From Reticulitermes lucifugus (Eukaryota; Arthropoda; Insecta; Blattodea; Rhinotermitidae), in assembly GCA_026260175.1 (NCBI GenBank), contig JAKCWW010001129.1, forward strand, positions 51,838-77,977: DNA of 26,140 nt, written 5' to 3'. Shown piece by piece: positions 21,301-26,008 of the stretch (the first letter of the stretch is position 1; every line of letters starts with the position of its first letter). The notes under the pieces are model-generated. The model was not told where the DNA came from, did not search any database, and was given only the letters and a program-made list of their open reading frames with translations. Both the position numbers and the translations under genes were made by a program.

Positions 21301-21432
21301 TTGGTGATGGGTGGAGGTGGCAGAAAGAAACGGAGTCAGCATTTGCTCGAAAAGAAAAGCGTCTTCACGATAGCGTATGACGACATGCAGACGAAACAGC
21401 TTCGGCCTGACAGCAGCTCGCCTACCTACTAG
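232..21432 (+). CDS. Cad86C: Cadherin, Cad86C-type, 3' part of gene (12 exons joined)
   Basis: Single-pass membrane cadherin for calcium-dependent cell-cell contact; the N-terminal part lies upstream of the window. Exons: 232-322, 919-1071, 2885-3043, 5763-5913, 7877-8052, 10262-10358, 12053-12148, 12507-12726, 14349-14466, 14926-15056, 16529-16617, 18821-21432. Their phases agree at every junction and give 1363 residues (numbered from Tyr at 233) to a TAG stop. Cadherin repeats: residues 1-113 (partial, ending DQNDNPPVF), 114-220 (DVDEGENG, FDRE, ending DVNDHTPAF) and 221-321 (ALDGDAE; calcium linker degenerate). Membrane-proximal region 322-428, transmembrane helix about 430-453, then cytoplasmic CCICPGCPLY and a tail of about 910 residues. 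There is no catenin-binding classical tail, and no laminin-G or EGF domain. The name rests on remembered insect Cad86C features (CCIC-CP juxtamembrane motif, AEW-RREAWS, RYMEWYKTKREERE, FTIAYDDMQ). Other insect non-classical cadherins (Cad74A, Cad87A, Cad88C) are alternatives. Cadherin identity is near certain; the ortholog is moderately so. Confidence 0.85.
719..761 (+). ncRNA. Hammerhead-ribozyme-like motif
   Basis: Stem I TACC (719-722) pairs with GGTA (758-761). Core CTGAAGA is at 723-729, stem II GGCGG (731-735) pairs with CCGTC (745-749, one wobble), and GAAA is at 750-753, followed by CGTT with cleavage predicted after T757. Stem III would be only two base pairs with no loop, as described for Penelope-type hammerheads that act as dimers. 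A T at 730 is unpaired, which departs from the consensus. Located in cadherin intron 1; probably the relic of a retroelement. Confidence 0.45.
919..1071 (+). CDS. Cad86C: Cadherin exon 2 (residues 31-81)
   Basis: Phase 0 at both ends, 51 codons, acceptor acaaacag and donor GTAAGT. It begins GKNGVFSISLRNNNGTFEV and ends LLDYEQRHFLVFT. It is the middle of a cadherin repeat. The usual LDRE is replaced by LLDYEQ, which still fits the strand-turn position before the E/F strands. It contains an N-glycosylation sequon NGT and a second, NNS. The open minus-strand frame over this exon is a shadow. Confidence 0.92.
1072..2884 (+). other. Cadherin intron 2
   Basis: 1813 bases of AT-rich sequence between exons 2 and 3. 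I see no coding remnant, repeat family or structured RNA in it. Confidence 0.85.
2885..3043 (+). CDS. Cad86C: Cadherin exon 3 (residues 82-134), DQNDNPPVF linker
   Basis: Acceptor ttgattgcag, 53 codons, phase 0 at both ends. It encodes IEAREVG (the A-x-E/D strand of the previous repeat), VTVYIRDQNDNPPVF (the inter-repeat calcium linker, very characteristic) and then YRADLTENATAGTKVIQ, the first strand of the next repeat with the conserved E-N. The donor CAG/GTTGGA is weak, lacking the +3A/+4A/+5G consensus, but the frame continues perfectly into exon 4. Confidence 0.95.
3732..4112 (+). mobile_element. tRNA-derived SINE, family A, near full length
   Basis: The head resembles a tRNA promoter: tagcgtgctcgcc as a weak A box and gcgggttcgatcccgac as a B box (about 3771-3787). 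The body runs through the AT-rich gatggatttttaagggtgat and the 3' module gaggaggcccgagcccatat agggctgt, and ends in an ATT-rich tail. The 3' module also occurs at 1-62. Six ambiguous bases (3947-3970) lie in the body. Inserted in cadherin intron 3, sense orientation. Confidence 0.75.
5082..5119. repeat. Nested inverted repeat
   Basis: GTGTCACTG (5082-5090) and CAGTGACAC (5111-5119) flank the palindrome GTGGATCCAC (5096-5105). A related ttggatccatctt follows at about 5140. Located in intron 3; purpose unknown. Confidence 0.5.
5763..5913 (+). CDS. Cad86C: Cadherin exon 4 (residues 135-184 plus one base)
   Basis: Acceptor gacgtttgcag and donor GTAAGC. It begins VAADDVDEGENGEVAYT, the D-x-D-x-G-x-N-G calcium-binding motif. 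It ends with KSGWITVKTN and the FDRE motif (residues 178-181), then SAK and one extra base, so the next exon must supply two bases. That requirement fixes the start of exon 5. Confidence 0.94.
5914..7876 (+). other. Cadherin intron 4
   Basis: Contains the GTAAC-word-rich stretch with the 6567-6606 hairpin, and a C homopolymer near 7550-7559. The 89-codon open frame at 6698-6967 has no recognised domain. Otherwise nothing seen. Confidence 0.85.
6567..6606. repeat. Near-perfect hairpin, 18-bp arms
   Basis: caaggcatatttcactct (6567-6584), loop ggca, agagtgaaatataccttg (6589-6606); the arms pair with one mismatch. It lies inside a stretch (about 6380-6655) repeatedly containing ggtaac/gtaacc words, so it may be the core of a small fold-back transposon. 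Located in cadherin intron 4. Confidence 0.6.
7877..8052 (+). CDS. Cad86C: Cadherin exon 5 (residues 185-243), DVNDHTPAF linker
   Basis: The acceptor is the AAG at 7874-7876 (tttcttatgtaag), chosen because it alone keeps frame with exon 4: G+AA gives Glu, then FQLYVVAADRNGKG. The CAG eight bases later would shift the frame to an immediate TGA. It encodes the strand YVVAADRNGKGNSATATLLV, then VTVLDVNDHTPAF (calcium linker) and the first part of the last cadherin repeat, ending SPALIT at donor GTAAGA. Confidence 0.93.
8160..8975 (+). mobile_element. Non-LTR retrotransposon remnant, reverse-transcriptase C-terminal region, rearranged
   Basis: Fragments match the C-terminal end common to insect LINE reverse transcriptases. 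At 8180-8225 VFEIRMLWMISGPKR corresponds to the FEN-VLR-IFGPKR block; at 8250-8380 EEVKKRLISENACYH and NIKINISGTIILPI correspond to the NACYYSV and KTIILPVVLYGCETW blocks; at about 8620 TWFLTLTEEQRLRVF; at about 8780-8835 VRVIKSRGMEWPGHVARMG. The block order is scrambled: the FGPKR block precedes the block that normally lies upstream of it. About 230 unrelated bases interrupt it, and stops and frameshifts are numerous. Dead element in cadherin intron 5. Confidence 0.75.
9061..9090 (-). ncRNA. Degenerate hammerhead-like motif
   Basis: Minus strand: CTGATGA, T, GGAC, loop ATTTA, GGCC, GAGAC. It has the same order and the same extra T as the motif at 719-761, but GAAA is GAGA and stem II has a mismatch, so it should be inactive. 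A diverged copy lies at 12410-12443. Confidence 0.3.
9846..10119 (-). mobile_element. tRNA-derived SINE, family B, head truncated
   Basis: It shares most of its length with the copy at 22343-22632. Read on the minus strand, the B box is ccggggatcgaatcc, preceded by a cgggctggacggtc linker; the body includes ggccggggcgtgg and the tail ends aaatttacctttacc. The A box end is lost here (ccgactacatg instead of ccgactgagcc). Located in cadherin intron 5, antisense. Confidence 0.8.
10262..10358 (+). CDS. Cad86C: Cadherin exon 6 (residues 244-275 plus one base)
   Basis: Acceptor with a T run (tcctttttta then g) and donor GTATGT. It encodes ALDGDAESPNNEVQYEIVSG and MFHIDTHTG. ALDGDAESPNNEV matches the A-x-D-x-D-x-x-x-N-x-x-V calcium motif, and FHIDTHTG matches the cadherin F-x-I-D-x-x-T-G signature. 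It ends one base into a Gly codon. The minus-strand reading frames over this region are shadows. Confidence 0.94.
10359..12052 (+). other. Cadherin intron 6
   Basis: AT-rich, with only the possible SINE remnant at 11355-11435. No other element recognised. Confidence 0.85.
11355..11435 (+). mobile_element. Possible tRNA-related SINE or tRNA pseudogene remnant
   Basis: atcgtggttgagtgattaac gctctcgc resembles the D-arm and A box of a Leu/Ser-type tRNA. The following cattcgataagcttcggtgt gg could be a worn anticodon arm, and the expected B box is degraded (gtgtggatttttggacc). No intact cloverleaf can be drawn, so it is not called as a tRNA gene. Confidence 0.4.
12053..12148 (+). CDS. Cad86C: Cadherin exon 7 (residues 276-307 plus one base)
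   Basis: Acceptor tttttattccag and donor GTATGA. It encodes LLTVRNTELSSKIREESK and IQRFTLLVRAYDLG. This is the end of the last cadherin repeat: G-x-L-x-V follows the D-x-x-T-G of exon 6, and the F-T-L-L-V-R-A-Y-D-L-G strand is typical. The usual L-D-R-E is absent (IREES instead), so one calcium ligand set is probably altered. Confidence 0.94.
12410..12443 (-). ncRNA. Degenerate hammerhead-like motif, second copy of the 9061 type
   Basis: Minus strand: CCGATGA, T, GGATA, loop, TAGCC, GAGACATGTAGC. It shares GAGACAT-TAGC with 9061-9090, showing common descent. The core U is C here. Non-functional relic in cadherin intron 7. Confidence 0.28.
12507..12726 (+). CDS. Cad86C: Cadherin exon 8 (residues 308-380), end of last repeat and membrane-proximal region
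   Basis: Acceptor gtgcaattttag, donor AA/GTAAGT. It encodes VPYKSNTVPVLVYPPEPN, closing the last cadherin repeat with PPEPN in place of a D-x-N-D-N linker, as expected for the repeat next to the membrane. Then follow an N-glycosylation sequon (NMT), ILNGYPVDPKETEEMLSRV, and a Lys/Arg- and Ser-rich stretch ending SGKSLDE. It ends two bases into a Lys codon. Confidence 0.93.
12727..14348 (+). other. Cadherin intron 8
   Basis: Holds the retrotransposon 3' end and its trinucleotide tail (13380-13800). The near-repeat ggcaatg-tatatgc-ttatag at about 13945-14005 (two copies, 38 bases apart) is a small local duplication. Nothing else seen. Confidence 0.85.
13380..13800 (+). mobile_element. Non-LTR retrotransposon 3' end with trinucleotide tail
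   Basis: Readable in changing frames: TFYKVIPLPILLYSSETQVL (the LYGSETW block), then NEDIRQELNVTPIIAN, EYLLRMARSR, NTALNYNRKGRKVVGRPRKR W. These follow the order of the C-terminal part of insect LINE reverse transcriptases. The coding remnant runs directly into a GAA/GAT/GAC repeat (13750-13800), consistent with a microsatellite-type 3' tail. Frameshifts and in-frame stops show it is dead. Located in intron 8. Confidence 0.72.
14349..14466 (+). CDS. Cad86C: Cadherin exon 9 (residues 381-420), membrane-proximal
   Basis: Acceptor ttgttcatag and donor GTAAGT. One base completes the Lys codon of exon 8, then SVVSARVLYDDNPTVDLTN and IQSALRNNQSTTVVYKQEKV. It is extracellular juxtamembrane sequence with one glycosylation sequon (NQS). 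Phase 0 at the end. The upstream ATG-less frame extending from 14281 is intronic. Confidence 0.9.
14926..15056 (+). CDS. Cad86C: Cadherin exon 10 (residues 421-463), transmembrane segment
   Basis: Acceptor gctgtgtccag, donor AA/GTAAGT. After EEYHRAESALFW comes a strongly hydrophobic helix of about 24 residues (ILMLLAILIVIIIVLLLLCC), then ICPGCPLYANP on the inside. The four cysteines at the cytoplasmic face are candidate palmitoylation sites (inference). This is the only membrane segment in the visible protein and fixes its type I topology. Confidence 0.96.
15214..15417 (-). pseudogene. Possible pogo/CENP-B-type transposase N-terminal scrap
   Basis: A 67-codon frame includes FTKYNKEVKDYVTELRMKIF GLEELEGL, which resembles the helix between the psq/CENP-B helix-turn-helix and the second DNA-binding half in pogo-like transposases (YI-EME-RLFGLT--ELR-LAY). 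There is no further support on either side. Low confidence. Confidence 0.3.
15845..15910 (+). mobile_element. Short non-LTR retrotransposon scrap
   Basis: gttggctcaagatgtggtcc and the next 27 bases align by eye with the [15 protein letters not shown] coding segment seen at 24660-24980 and 18525-18680, with many substitutions. Weak on its own. Confidence 0.35.
16529..16617 (+). CDS. Cad86C: Cadherin exon 11 (residues 464-493), cytoplasmic juxtamembrane
   Basis: Found by phase: exon 10 ends two bases into a codon and exon 12 needs a single leading base, so an exon of length 3n+2 is required. This 89-base segment fits exactly, with acceptor ggctggactcag and donor GTGGGT. It encodes KRQQVDAQADTVHLVVKEHG and NGMETKAVQ. 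The LVV-E-G-G-x-x-x-K-x-V-Q pattern followed by AEW resembles other insect Cad86C-type tails as remembered. The donor is below consensus. Confidence 0.86.
17031..17190 (+). mobile_element. tRNA-derived SINE, family C
   Basis: Begins ggcagtgccatggctcaggc ggttagtcgcc, a tRNA-like A box region, followed by ccggggtcggtcc as a degenerate B box, a body with ggtggacaaagtggcactgg, and an A-rich end ggaaaaattaaaaaaac. Located in cadherin intron 11. Open frames here come from the GC-rich head and are not genes on their own. Confidence 0.6.
18120..18290 (-). mobile_element. Non-LTR retrotransposon 3' end, heavily decayed
   Basis: The run tggaacaaaatgccacttga gaagctact and the following gttttatgaaacgcgaag align with the minus-strand retrotransposon end at 24660-24980 (ttgagaagctaaggtcg and gttttatggaacccgaag), in the same order and spacing. 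The coding part has stops. Located in cadherin intron 11. Confidence 0.6.
18525..18680 (+). mobile_element. Non-LTR retrotransposon C-terminal scrap, opposite strand to its neighbour
   Basis: Reads KRPLGRPKQEWVEY, stop, then DRQEVDWI, stop, VAQKGVQVRDY, matching the order [33 protein letters not shown] of the same element family. It lies about 140 bases upstream of the last cadherin exon. Dead. Confidence 0.65.
18821..21432 (+). CDS. Cad86C: Cadherin exon 12, giant cytoplasmic tail and stop (residues 494-1363)
   Basis: Acceptor gtgttcttgtcag; the frame is open for 869 codons to TAG. The open frame continues upstream to an ATG at 18766, but that is intron. The tail is polar and probably largely disordered. 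It begins AEWVGHRREAWSADQ, followed by Arg/Gln/Asp-rich sequence. Later come EEARLNNTLLLTEALVAQRQ-like helical sequence, an acidic run near residues 881-894 (DNDDSYTEEEDEEGE), basic clusters, and at about 1222-1255 RYMEWYKTKREERERKK followed by a Lys/Glu-rich helix. The C-terminus carries KKSVFTIAYDDMQTKQLRPD and ends SSSPTY, which is not a canonical PDZ ligand. No catenin motif or known enzymatic domain is seen. GC content is visibly higher than in the introns. Confidence 0.95.
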
Positions 21433-21614
21433 CATCTCACATGGCAACAACTGACAGCATTCTTCTTCAAAGGGGCCACAGGACAATACGGCCCAATCTC
21501 TCGTATTCTCTAGATATACGGTTTCGGAACCATGATCTGAGTGTCGGGGCAGTGGACAACAGTACATGCCTTAAATGCTGCGCCCACTGCGACCGGCTCA
21601 CAGACAGAGTTGTG
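21433..21614 (+). other. 3' untranslated region candidate
   Basis: Sequence directly after the cadherin stop with no recognised coding content. No AATAAA occurs before the transposon at 21615. The first AATAAA downstream is at 22249-22254, beyond the transposon, so the transcript may read through it or use a variant signal. The true end is not determined. Confidence 0.4.
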
Positions 21615-22143
21615 CAGGCTGGCGCAGAGCCGACTGACACTTTCGAAACGTCATGATATTTTACACAACAGAAAATGGATGAAATGAAATGCACCAATTT
21701 TAAGTACTAAGCAAGCAATTTATTGCTTGCTTATTACCTTTTATAGATAGATAACATGTTGAAGGTTGCCTCCTTCATTTGCAACACATTGCCTTAGACG
21801 ATTCACAAAATTGTCAAAATCTTGGCGCAACAGCTGTTGATTTATGTCATCCCGAATAGCAGACCTAGTCCCTGTATTGTGTGTGAGCGATTCCTGTATA
21901 TACACTCTTTCAAGTATCCGGAACCGTGGGGTCCGGCGACCCTACAGGCCACGGGATACCCTATAAATGAAAATGCTCTTCGTTCCTTATTAACACGCTA
22001 CATACTCCACTGATCCATTGTCACTGAACAGGGTTTAAAATGGCATGACTTTATCTCTTCCTGGTGCACAGACTCTGCCCCCTTCCCCCATCGCAGCGCA
22101 AAAGTGCGTTCTTAAATGTGTCAGTCTGCTCTGCGCCACTCTG
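21615..22143 (-). mobile_element. Deleted DDE transposon with terminal inverted repeats
   Basis: The ends 21615-21643 and 22115-22143 are inverted repeats of about 29 bases (caggctggcgcagagccgac versus cagagtggcgcagagcagac, then tgacac-tt). Between them the minus strand keeps the C-terminal end of a Tc1/mariner-superfamily-type transposase: WPVGSPDPTVPD (the WPxxSPDLxPxD block with the D to E/D catalytic neighbourhood lost), VYIQESLTHN, then AIRDDINQQLLRQDFDNFVN, RLRQCVANEGGNLQHVIYL and a stop at 21741. About 0.5 kb remains where a complete element would exceed 1 kb. It sits 183 bases after the cadherin stop codon. Confidence 0.7.
21708..21733. repeat. Perfect 11-bp inverted repeat, TTTA loop
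   Basis: TAAGCAAGCAA (21708-21718), loop TTTA, TTGCTTGCTTA (21723-21733). It lies just beyond the transposase stop inside the deleted DDE transposon and, if transcribed with the cadherin 3' end, would fold as a stable short stem. Confidence 0.6.
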
Positions 22144-22248
22144 TATCTTGTAGCTGTAAATGACCGGTACTTCCTGCTGCAGCTTGCTTCACTTGTTTCG
22201 ATTGAAATACATCTGTTATAGGCCTATTTGTATCAAAAATTATTTAAA

Positions 22249-22254
22249 AATAAA
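22249..22254 (+). promoter_or_regulatory. Possible poly(A) signal AATAAA
   Basis: A perfect AATAAA about 820 bases after the cadherin stop codon, just past the deleted DDE transposon. No convincing GT-rich downstream element is visible, and AT-rich sequence produces such hexamers by chance. Confidence 0.25.
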
Positions 22255-22342
22255 TGCCGTTACCTCCTACATACGAGGAAATTAGTTTTCAAAATTCACC
22301 CTACCCTTAGTTTGTCAGTCTAAAACTATCATTAACAATTGC

Positions 22343-22632
22343 GAGGTAAAGTGTAAATTTCTCCCTAGAACGGGCCATGAAGGCCCAGAGGGGGAGTAGT
22401 GGTATAGCTGTACTCTTTCTTTAACCCTGGCACTAGATGAAGGTGGGTGGTCAACTCCACGCCCCGGCCGCTTTACCCCCGGGAAAGAGATCCGTTACCC
22501 ATTGTACAGGGGGCTGGGTAGGCCCCAGGGCCGGTCTGGAAGGCTGCGGAAAATCTCGCCCCTACCAGGATTCGATCCCCGGACCGTCCAGCCCGTAGCG
22601 AATCGCTACACCGACTGAGCCATCCCGGCCCA
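22343..22632 (-). mobile_element. tRNA-derived SINE, family B, near full length
   Basis: Minus-strand head ggccgggatggctcagtcgg carries a tRNA A box, and ccggggatcgaatcc the B box. The body and tail are homologous to 9846-10119. The RNA polymerase III promoter boxes look intact. Located downstream of the cadherin gene. Confidence 0.82.
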
Positions 22633-22639
22633 AACAATA

Positions 22640-23000
22640 GCGACGTAAATATGCATAAAACCCGTCCATATAAAACATTAGCACAATTTTCCAAACTGGC
22701 GGTGAAATTGGATTTTTACTCTTAATAAGCAATATTCAGTCACTTCAACTGCTCGAATATATTGGTTCAGAGCTAAATAGTGTAACTTATATTCTGGAGG
22801 TGCGCAGTTTGACCCCAGACTTGAATAACCGTATCATCTCATTCGACAATAAATGAAGTGTGCGTCGTGAAATGTCACTCATATCTCAGACGACTACAAT
22901 TCAATTTTGAGTCTATGTCTACTTGACATGCAAATCGTTTATCAGTAAGTCTGATTTACATGTAGGCTACGATATACATGACTGAAAGTTTACGTTTAGA

Positions 23001-23055
<55 letters not shown>

Positions 23056-24659
23056 AAATTGTTTCCTTTCCTGTTAGTTCAGAAGTGCCACCACAGGTGA
23101 CACCTCGCAGACATGTCTTTCATAAGGTTCATTCCACGTGTTACTATTAAATATTCGATGCGCATATTTTAGCACTTTCAGACTGTATGTGACATTACTA
23201 AGTGTTTTATCATCCTCTACTAAGGTTACCGAAAGAGATATTAGTATGCCACGACCACTTCCACATCCTTCTTAACCAATACATAATGTTGTTTTCGTAC
23301 TGTAACAAAGGCATTCCTAACTAAACTACGGAACAAGACTAGCCCGCTAGTTTTCCCTTACTTTCTATTTCTTTTCCTTCTTTATTTCATTCATTCATCC
23401 ATTCCTTCTTTGCCGTGGCAAACGCGTAGTTTTCATTCACTACGACTTCCTTTCTTTTTGTTTTGCCATCTGAATAATTTTTGTCGTGAATATGGTACAG
23501 CACTTTCCATAGGTTGTGCATGAGCTTTTTATCCGTAAATCACAAGTGCCTCATTTCATTTACTCCGTCATTCCACTGCCAAATCGTTCAATGGTTGCTA
23601 ACTATGCGGTGTTTGAAACCAATCATACTGATTATTATTTGCTTTCTGTTCTGCAAATGCTTTCAAGACACCCAGACGTACGTGTCGCTGACGTCAGAGT
23701 TCGATTGGTCCGACTAGTCGCTTACACCGGGCTTACGCAACATCATATTACGAAAACCATATACTTGATGGACAGATTCACGTTTCGTCTTAAATTCTTT
23801 GACTCCGTAGACACTGAGATTTAACCCCTCTTGTGAATTGTGTATATCATAATGCCGACTTTTATTAGCTTCGTGTTTGTCATTACAGGACTAGCATTAA
23901 ACAGAAACTTGCCCTAAACCGAAAAGTTCTTTGAACAACTCTGTGTGAGAGAGAGTGTCACTTTGCTTTCGTTGACTTGCACAGCGGACGACACAGCAAC
24001 GGAAGCAAGTGGCGCTGCTGCTGCGGGAATGAGGTGCTGCGAGAATGAGGAATTCTAGACCTGCGGGGTACATCAGGCCACTACGAGTGCGTAAGAGGTA
24101 AGATAACTTGTACAGCGACAAACAACGTACGTTCATTTAGTGTGTCACGCATTGAATAAAGCCTACAATGCGTAATGGTAGAAACACACGTATGAAAACC
24201 AAATATACGTAATAGCTCTGATTTCAATTACAAGGAACAAGAATACTCGTAGTTAATTCCATGTTCTGTGGCTGATAATTCCTCAAACTAGTCACGAGAT
24301 TCCTTGCCGTTTATAGAATTATTACTTTCATTGCCTTCTTCACCTGCAACCTCCGATTGAGTTGAATCCTGGGGCAGCTGCAACCAGGACACATCTCCAC
24401 GCCATGTTTCTGTAAGATTCTACATTTGTAAAGTGATCTCTCTTCTTCCAATTCTGCAATTAAATTTGTGTATTCGTTCTACGTTTCAAGGCATGCAGTA
24501 TGGAAAATTTAAAATATGTACTTAGATATAAGAAGCCCATCAGCCAAAGGCAGGGTCGGTGTGTACCATCTTAGAGATATCGCAAATTTTCTTTTGCGAA
24601 GTGCATTGACGAAATATGTGAATACAAATAGGCCTATAGTCCTGTCTAACTAACTTACT
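22640..24659. other. Intergenic, no gene recognised
   Basis: Between the family B SINE and the minus-strand retrotransposon end. It holds the TA microsatellite; the 102-codon frame at 23516-23824 and the overlapping 67-codon frame show no signature or splice context. I see nothing else. Confidence 0.7.
23002..23052. repeat. TA dinucleotide microsatellite
   Basis: A short TG run passes into an uninterrupted TA repeat of about 45 bases. Length is probably variable between individuals and unreliable in assembly. Confidence 0.95.
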
Positions 24660-24980
24660 CCATGGAGCAGTGTCCTTCTTGAGAAGCTAAGGTCGTCAGC
24701 TAGTCAAGAAGTTCCCCGCGTTTTATGGAACCCGAAGGTTCATTACCGCATTCACAAGAGCCCGCCACCTATCCCTATCCTGAGCCATATCAATCTAGTC
24801 AACGCCCTCCCATCCCACTTCTTGAAGATCCGTTTTAATATTATCCTCCCATCTACACCTGGTTCTTCCAAGTGGTCTCCTTCCCTCAGGTCTCCCCACC
24901 AAAATCCTGTATGCACCTCTCCCTTCCCCCATACGTGCTACGTGCCCCGCCCACCTCATTCTTCTTGATTTGATCACCTG
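24660..24980 (-). mobile_element. Non-LTR retrotransposon, C-terminus of reverse-transcriptase ORF and 3' end
   Basis: Minus strand from 24977: [60 protein letters not shown], then a TAG where the family has Trp, then [23 protein letters not shown] and a stop. This is the best-preserved copy of a very common insect LINE end. It is truncated at its 5' side, as usual for incomplete reverse transcription. The single in-frame TAG makes it non-functional. Confidence 0.88.
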
Positions 24981-25576
24981 AATAATATTTGGTGATGAGT
25001 GCTATAAGACTGTCACCTTTTAGAATGTCGTCCTTGCCTCGCCTGCCTCACAAGGCAAGCACACTTACATCCAGGTATGGGAGTGGCAAATATACTCGTA
25101 CGTCTAGACTCACGGCCTACGAAAATCTACCGCAGTTCTAGCGAGCGACCTTTCTTTGTCTCTTTTTGCGGCGACGCACAGGCAAAACAACAGTTCTGAA
25201 AATTAGTCGAGCACTGAAACTACCCGCTTTTCCTCTTTTAGCGCATACTAAACTAAGAAATACTGCAGCTTGTAAGGCACACCTTGAATAATATGACTGC
25301 AACACAAGAAGAAAGAATTGTACAAAGTGGCATTGCGAAGTTATGCACTGTGAATATTGGTCTAAACGCTTGGGAAGTAACGGATACCTAGCGGAAGGAA
25401 TGCAGCTGTACTTGTAATCTTGCACTCTGTTACAAGGAAATCCATAATGCATTAAAGCATTTTGTCTCTTTTCAAATTGTAATCCTGTTATTCTAAATAG
25501 AGCGATACTGAAAACAGTCAATTCCAGATAAAATTTTATGTTATTCGTTCTGTGCAATGATAATGACTAATTTAAA
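24981..25576. other. Intergenic, no gene recognised
   Basis: A 139-codon minus-strand open frame (25138-25557) is the longest non-cadherin frame in the window. Its product is Arg/Lys-rich at the end and has no recognised domain; treated as chance. Confidence 0.6.
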
Positions 25577-25637
25577 ATAATTCACCAACAGATGCACAAT
25601 CTTTGTATTTACACAGTTGTTTACATTAAAACAATAA

Positions 25638-25684
25638 AAACTCCTACGTGTTTCGATCCCCGTGGGATCCTCATCACGGAGTTT
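25638..25684 (-). ncRNA. Hammerhead-like motif, left palindrome arm
   Basis: Minus strand: stem I AAACTCC pairs perfectly with GGAGTTT; core GTGATGA (canonical is CTGATGA, so one key base is changed); stem II GATCCC/GGGATC perfect; then GAAA, CAC, and GTA as the predicted cleavage triplet immediately before GGAGTTT. The changed core C makes activity doubtful. Confidence 0.45.
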
Positions 25685-25790
25685 GTACATCTAATGAACT
25701 TGAATAAAACATTAAATGTGTACAAAATATCAGGAATAAACAACTTATAAATTAATTACTTAATGTTTTATACTTCATTTGATGTACGAA

Positions 25791-25830
25791 CTGCCTGATG
25801 ATGACCCCACAGGGATCGAAAAATGTAGGA
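25791..25830 (+). ncRNA. Hammerhead-like motif, right palindrome arm
   Basis: Core CTGATGA at 25795-25801, an extra T at 25802, stem II GACCCC/GGGATC (25803-25817, one mismatch), GAAA at 25818-25821, then AATGTA before GGAA. The core is canonical but stem I does not pair well (ctgC against GGAA). It is the inverted partner of 25638-25684. Confidence 0.42.
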
Positions 25831-26008
25831 ATTTTTAATGTTTTAATGTAAACAACTGCGTAAATCTTGATTTCAGGCGATCTTAACCGTGTAAATACAA
25901 ATATTGTGCATCCGTTGGTGAATTAGTCCAAATAAAATACAATATAAGGAATTTATTTAATCGAGAAGATTTTCTTTCTAGTACTCCTCACATTTTAGTC
26001 GTCTGGTG

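Larger units (their letters stand above)
25577..25925. repeat. Long imperfect palindrome (fold-back element) with hammerhead-like arms
   Basis: The left arm (about 25577-25713) and right arm (about 25762-25925) are reverse complements over nearly their whole length: aattcaccaac-gatgcacaa at the outer ends, ttgtttacattaaaac in the middle, ataaaacattaa near the centre. The right arm has about 31 extra bases flanked by g[c/t]gtaaat direct repeats; either an insertion there or a deletion in the left arm. Each arm contains a hammerhead-like core. Confidence 0.75.

Noticed and set aside
21640..21660. tcgaaacgtcatg as a hammerhead 3' half
   Set aside because: No CTGANGA core or stem II upstream at hammerhead spacing.
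22560..22632. Functional tRNA gene on the minus strand
   Set aside because: A and B boxes are present but no cloverleaf with acceptor stem can be formed, and the tRNA-like head continues into a SINE body shared with 9846-10119.
23516..23824. 102-codon plus-strand open frame downstream of the gene
   Set aside because: No recognisable protein signature and an equally long overlapping frame; judged chance.
25138..25557. 139-codon minus-strand open frame
   Set aside because: No recognised domain, no splice context, biased composition; length is within chance for a window of this size.
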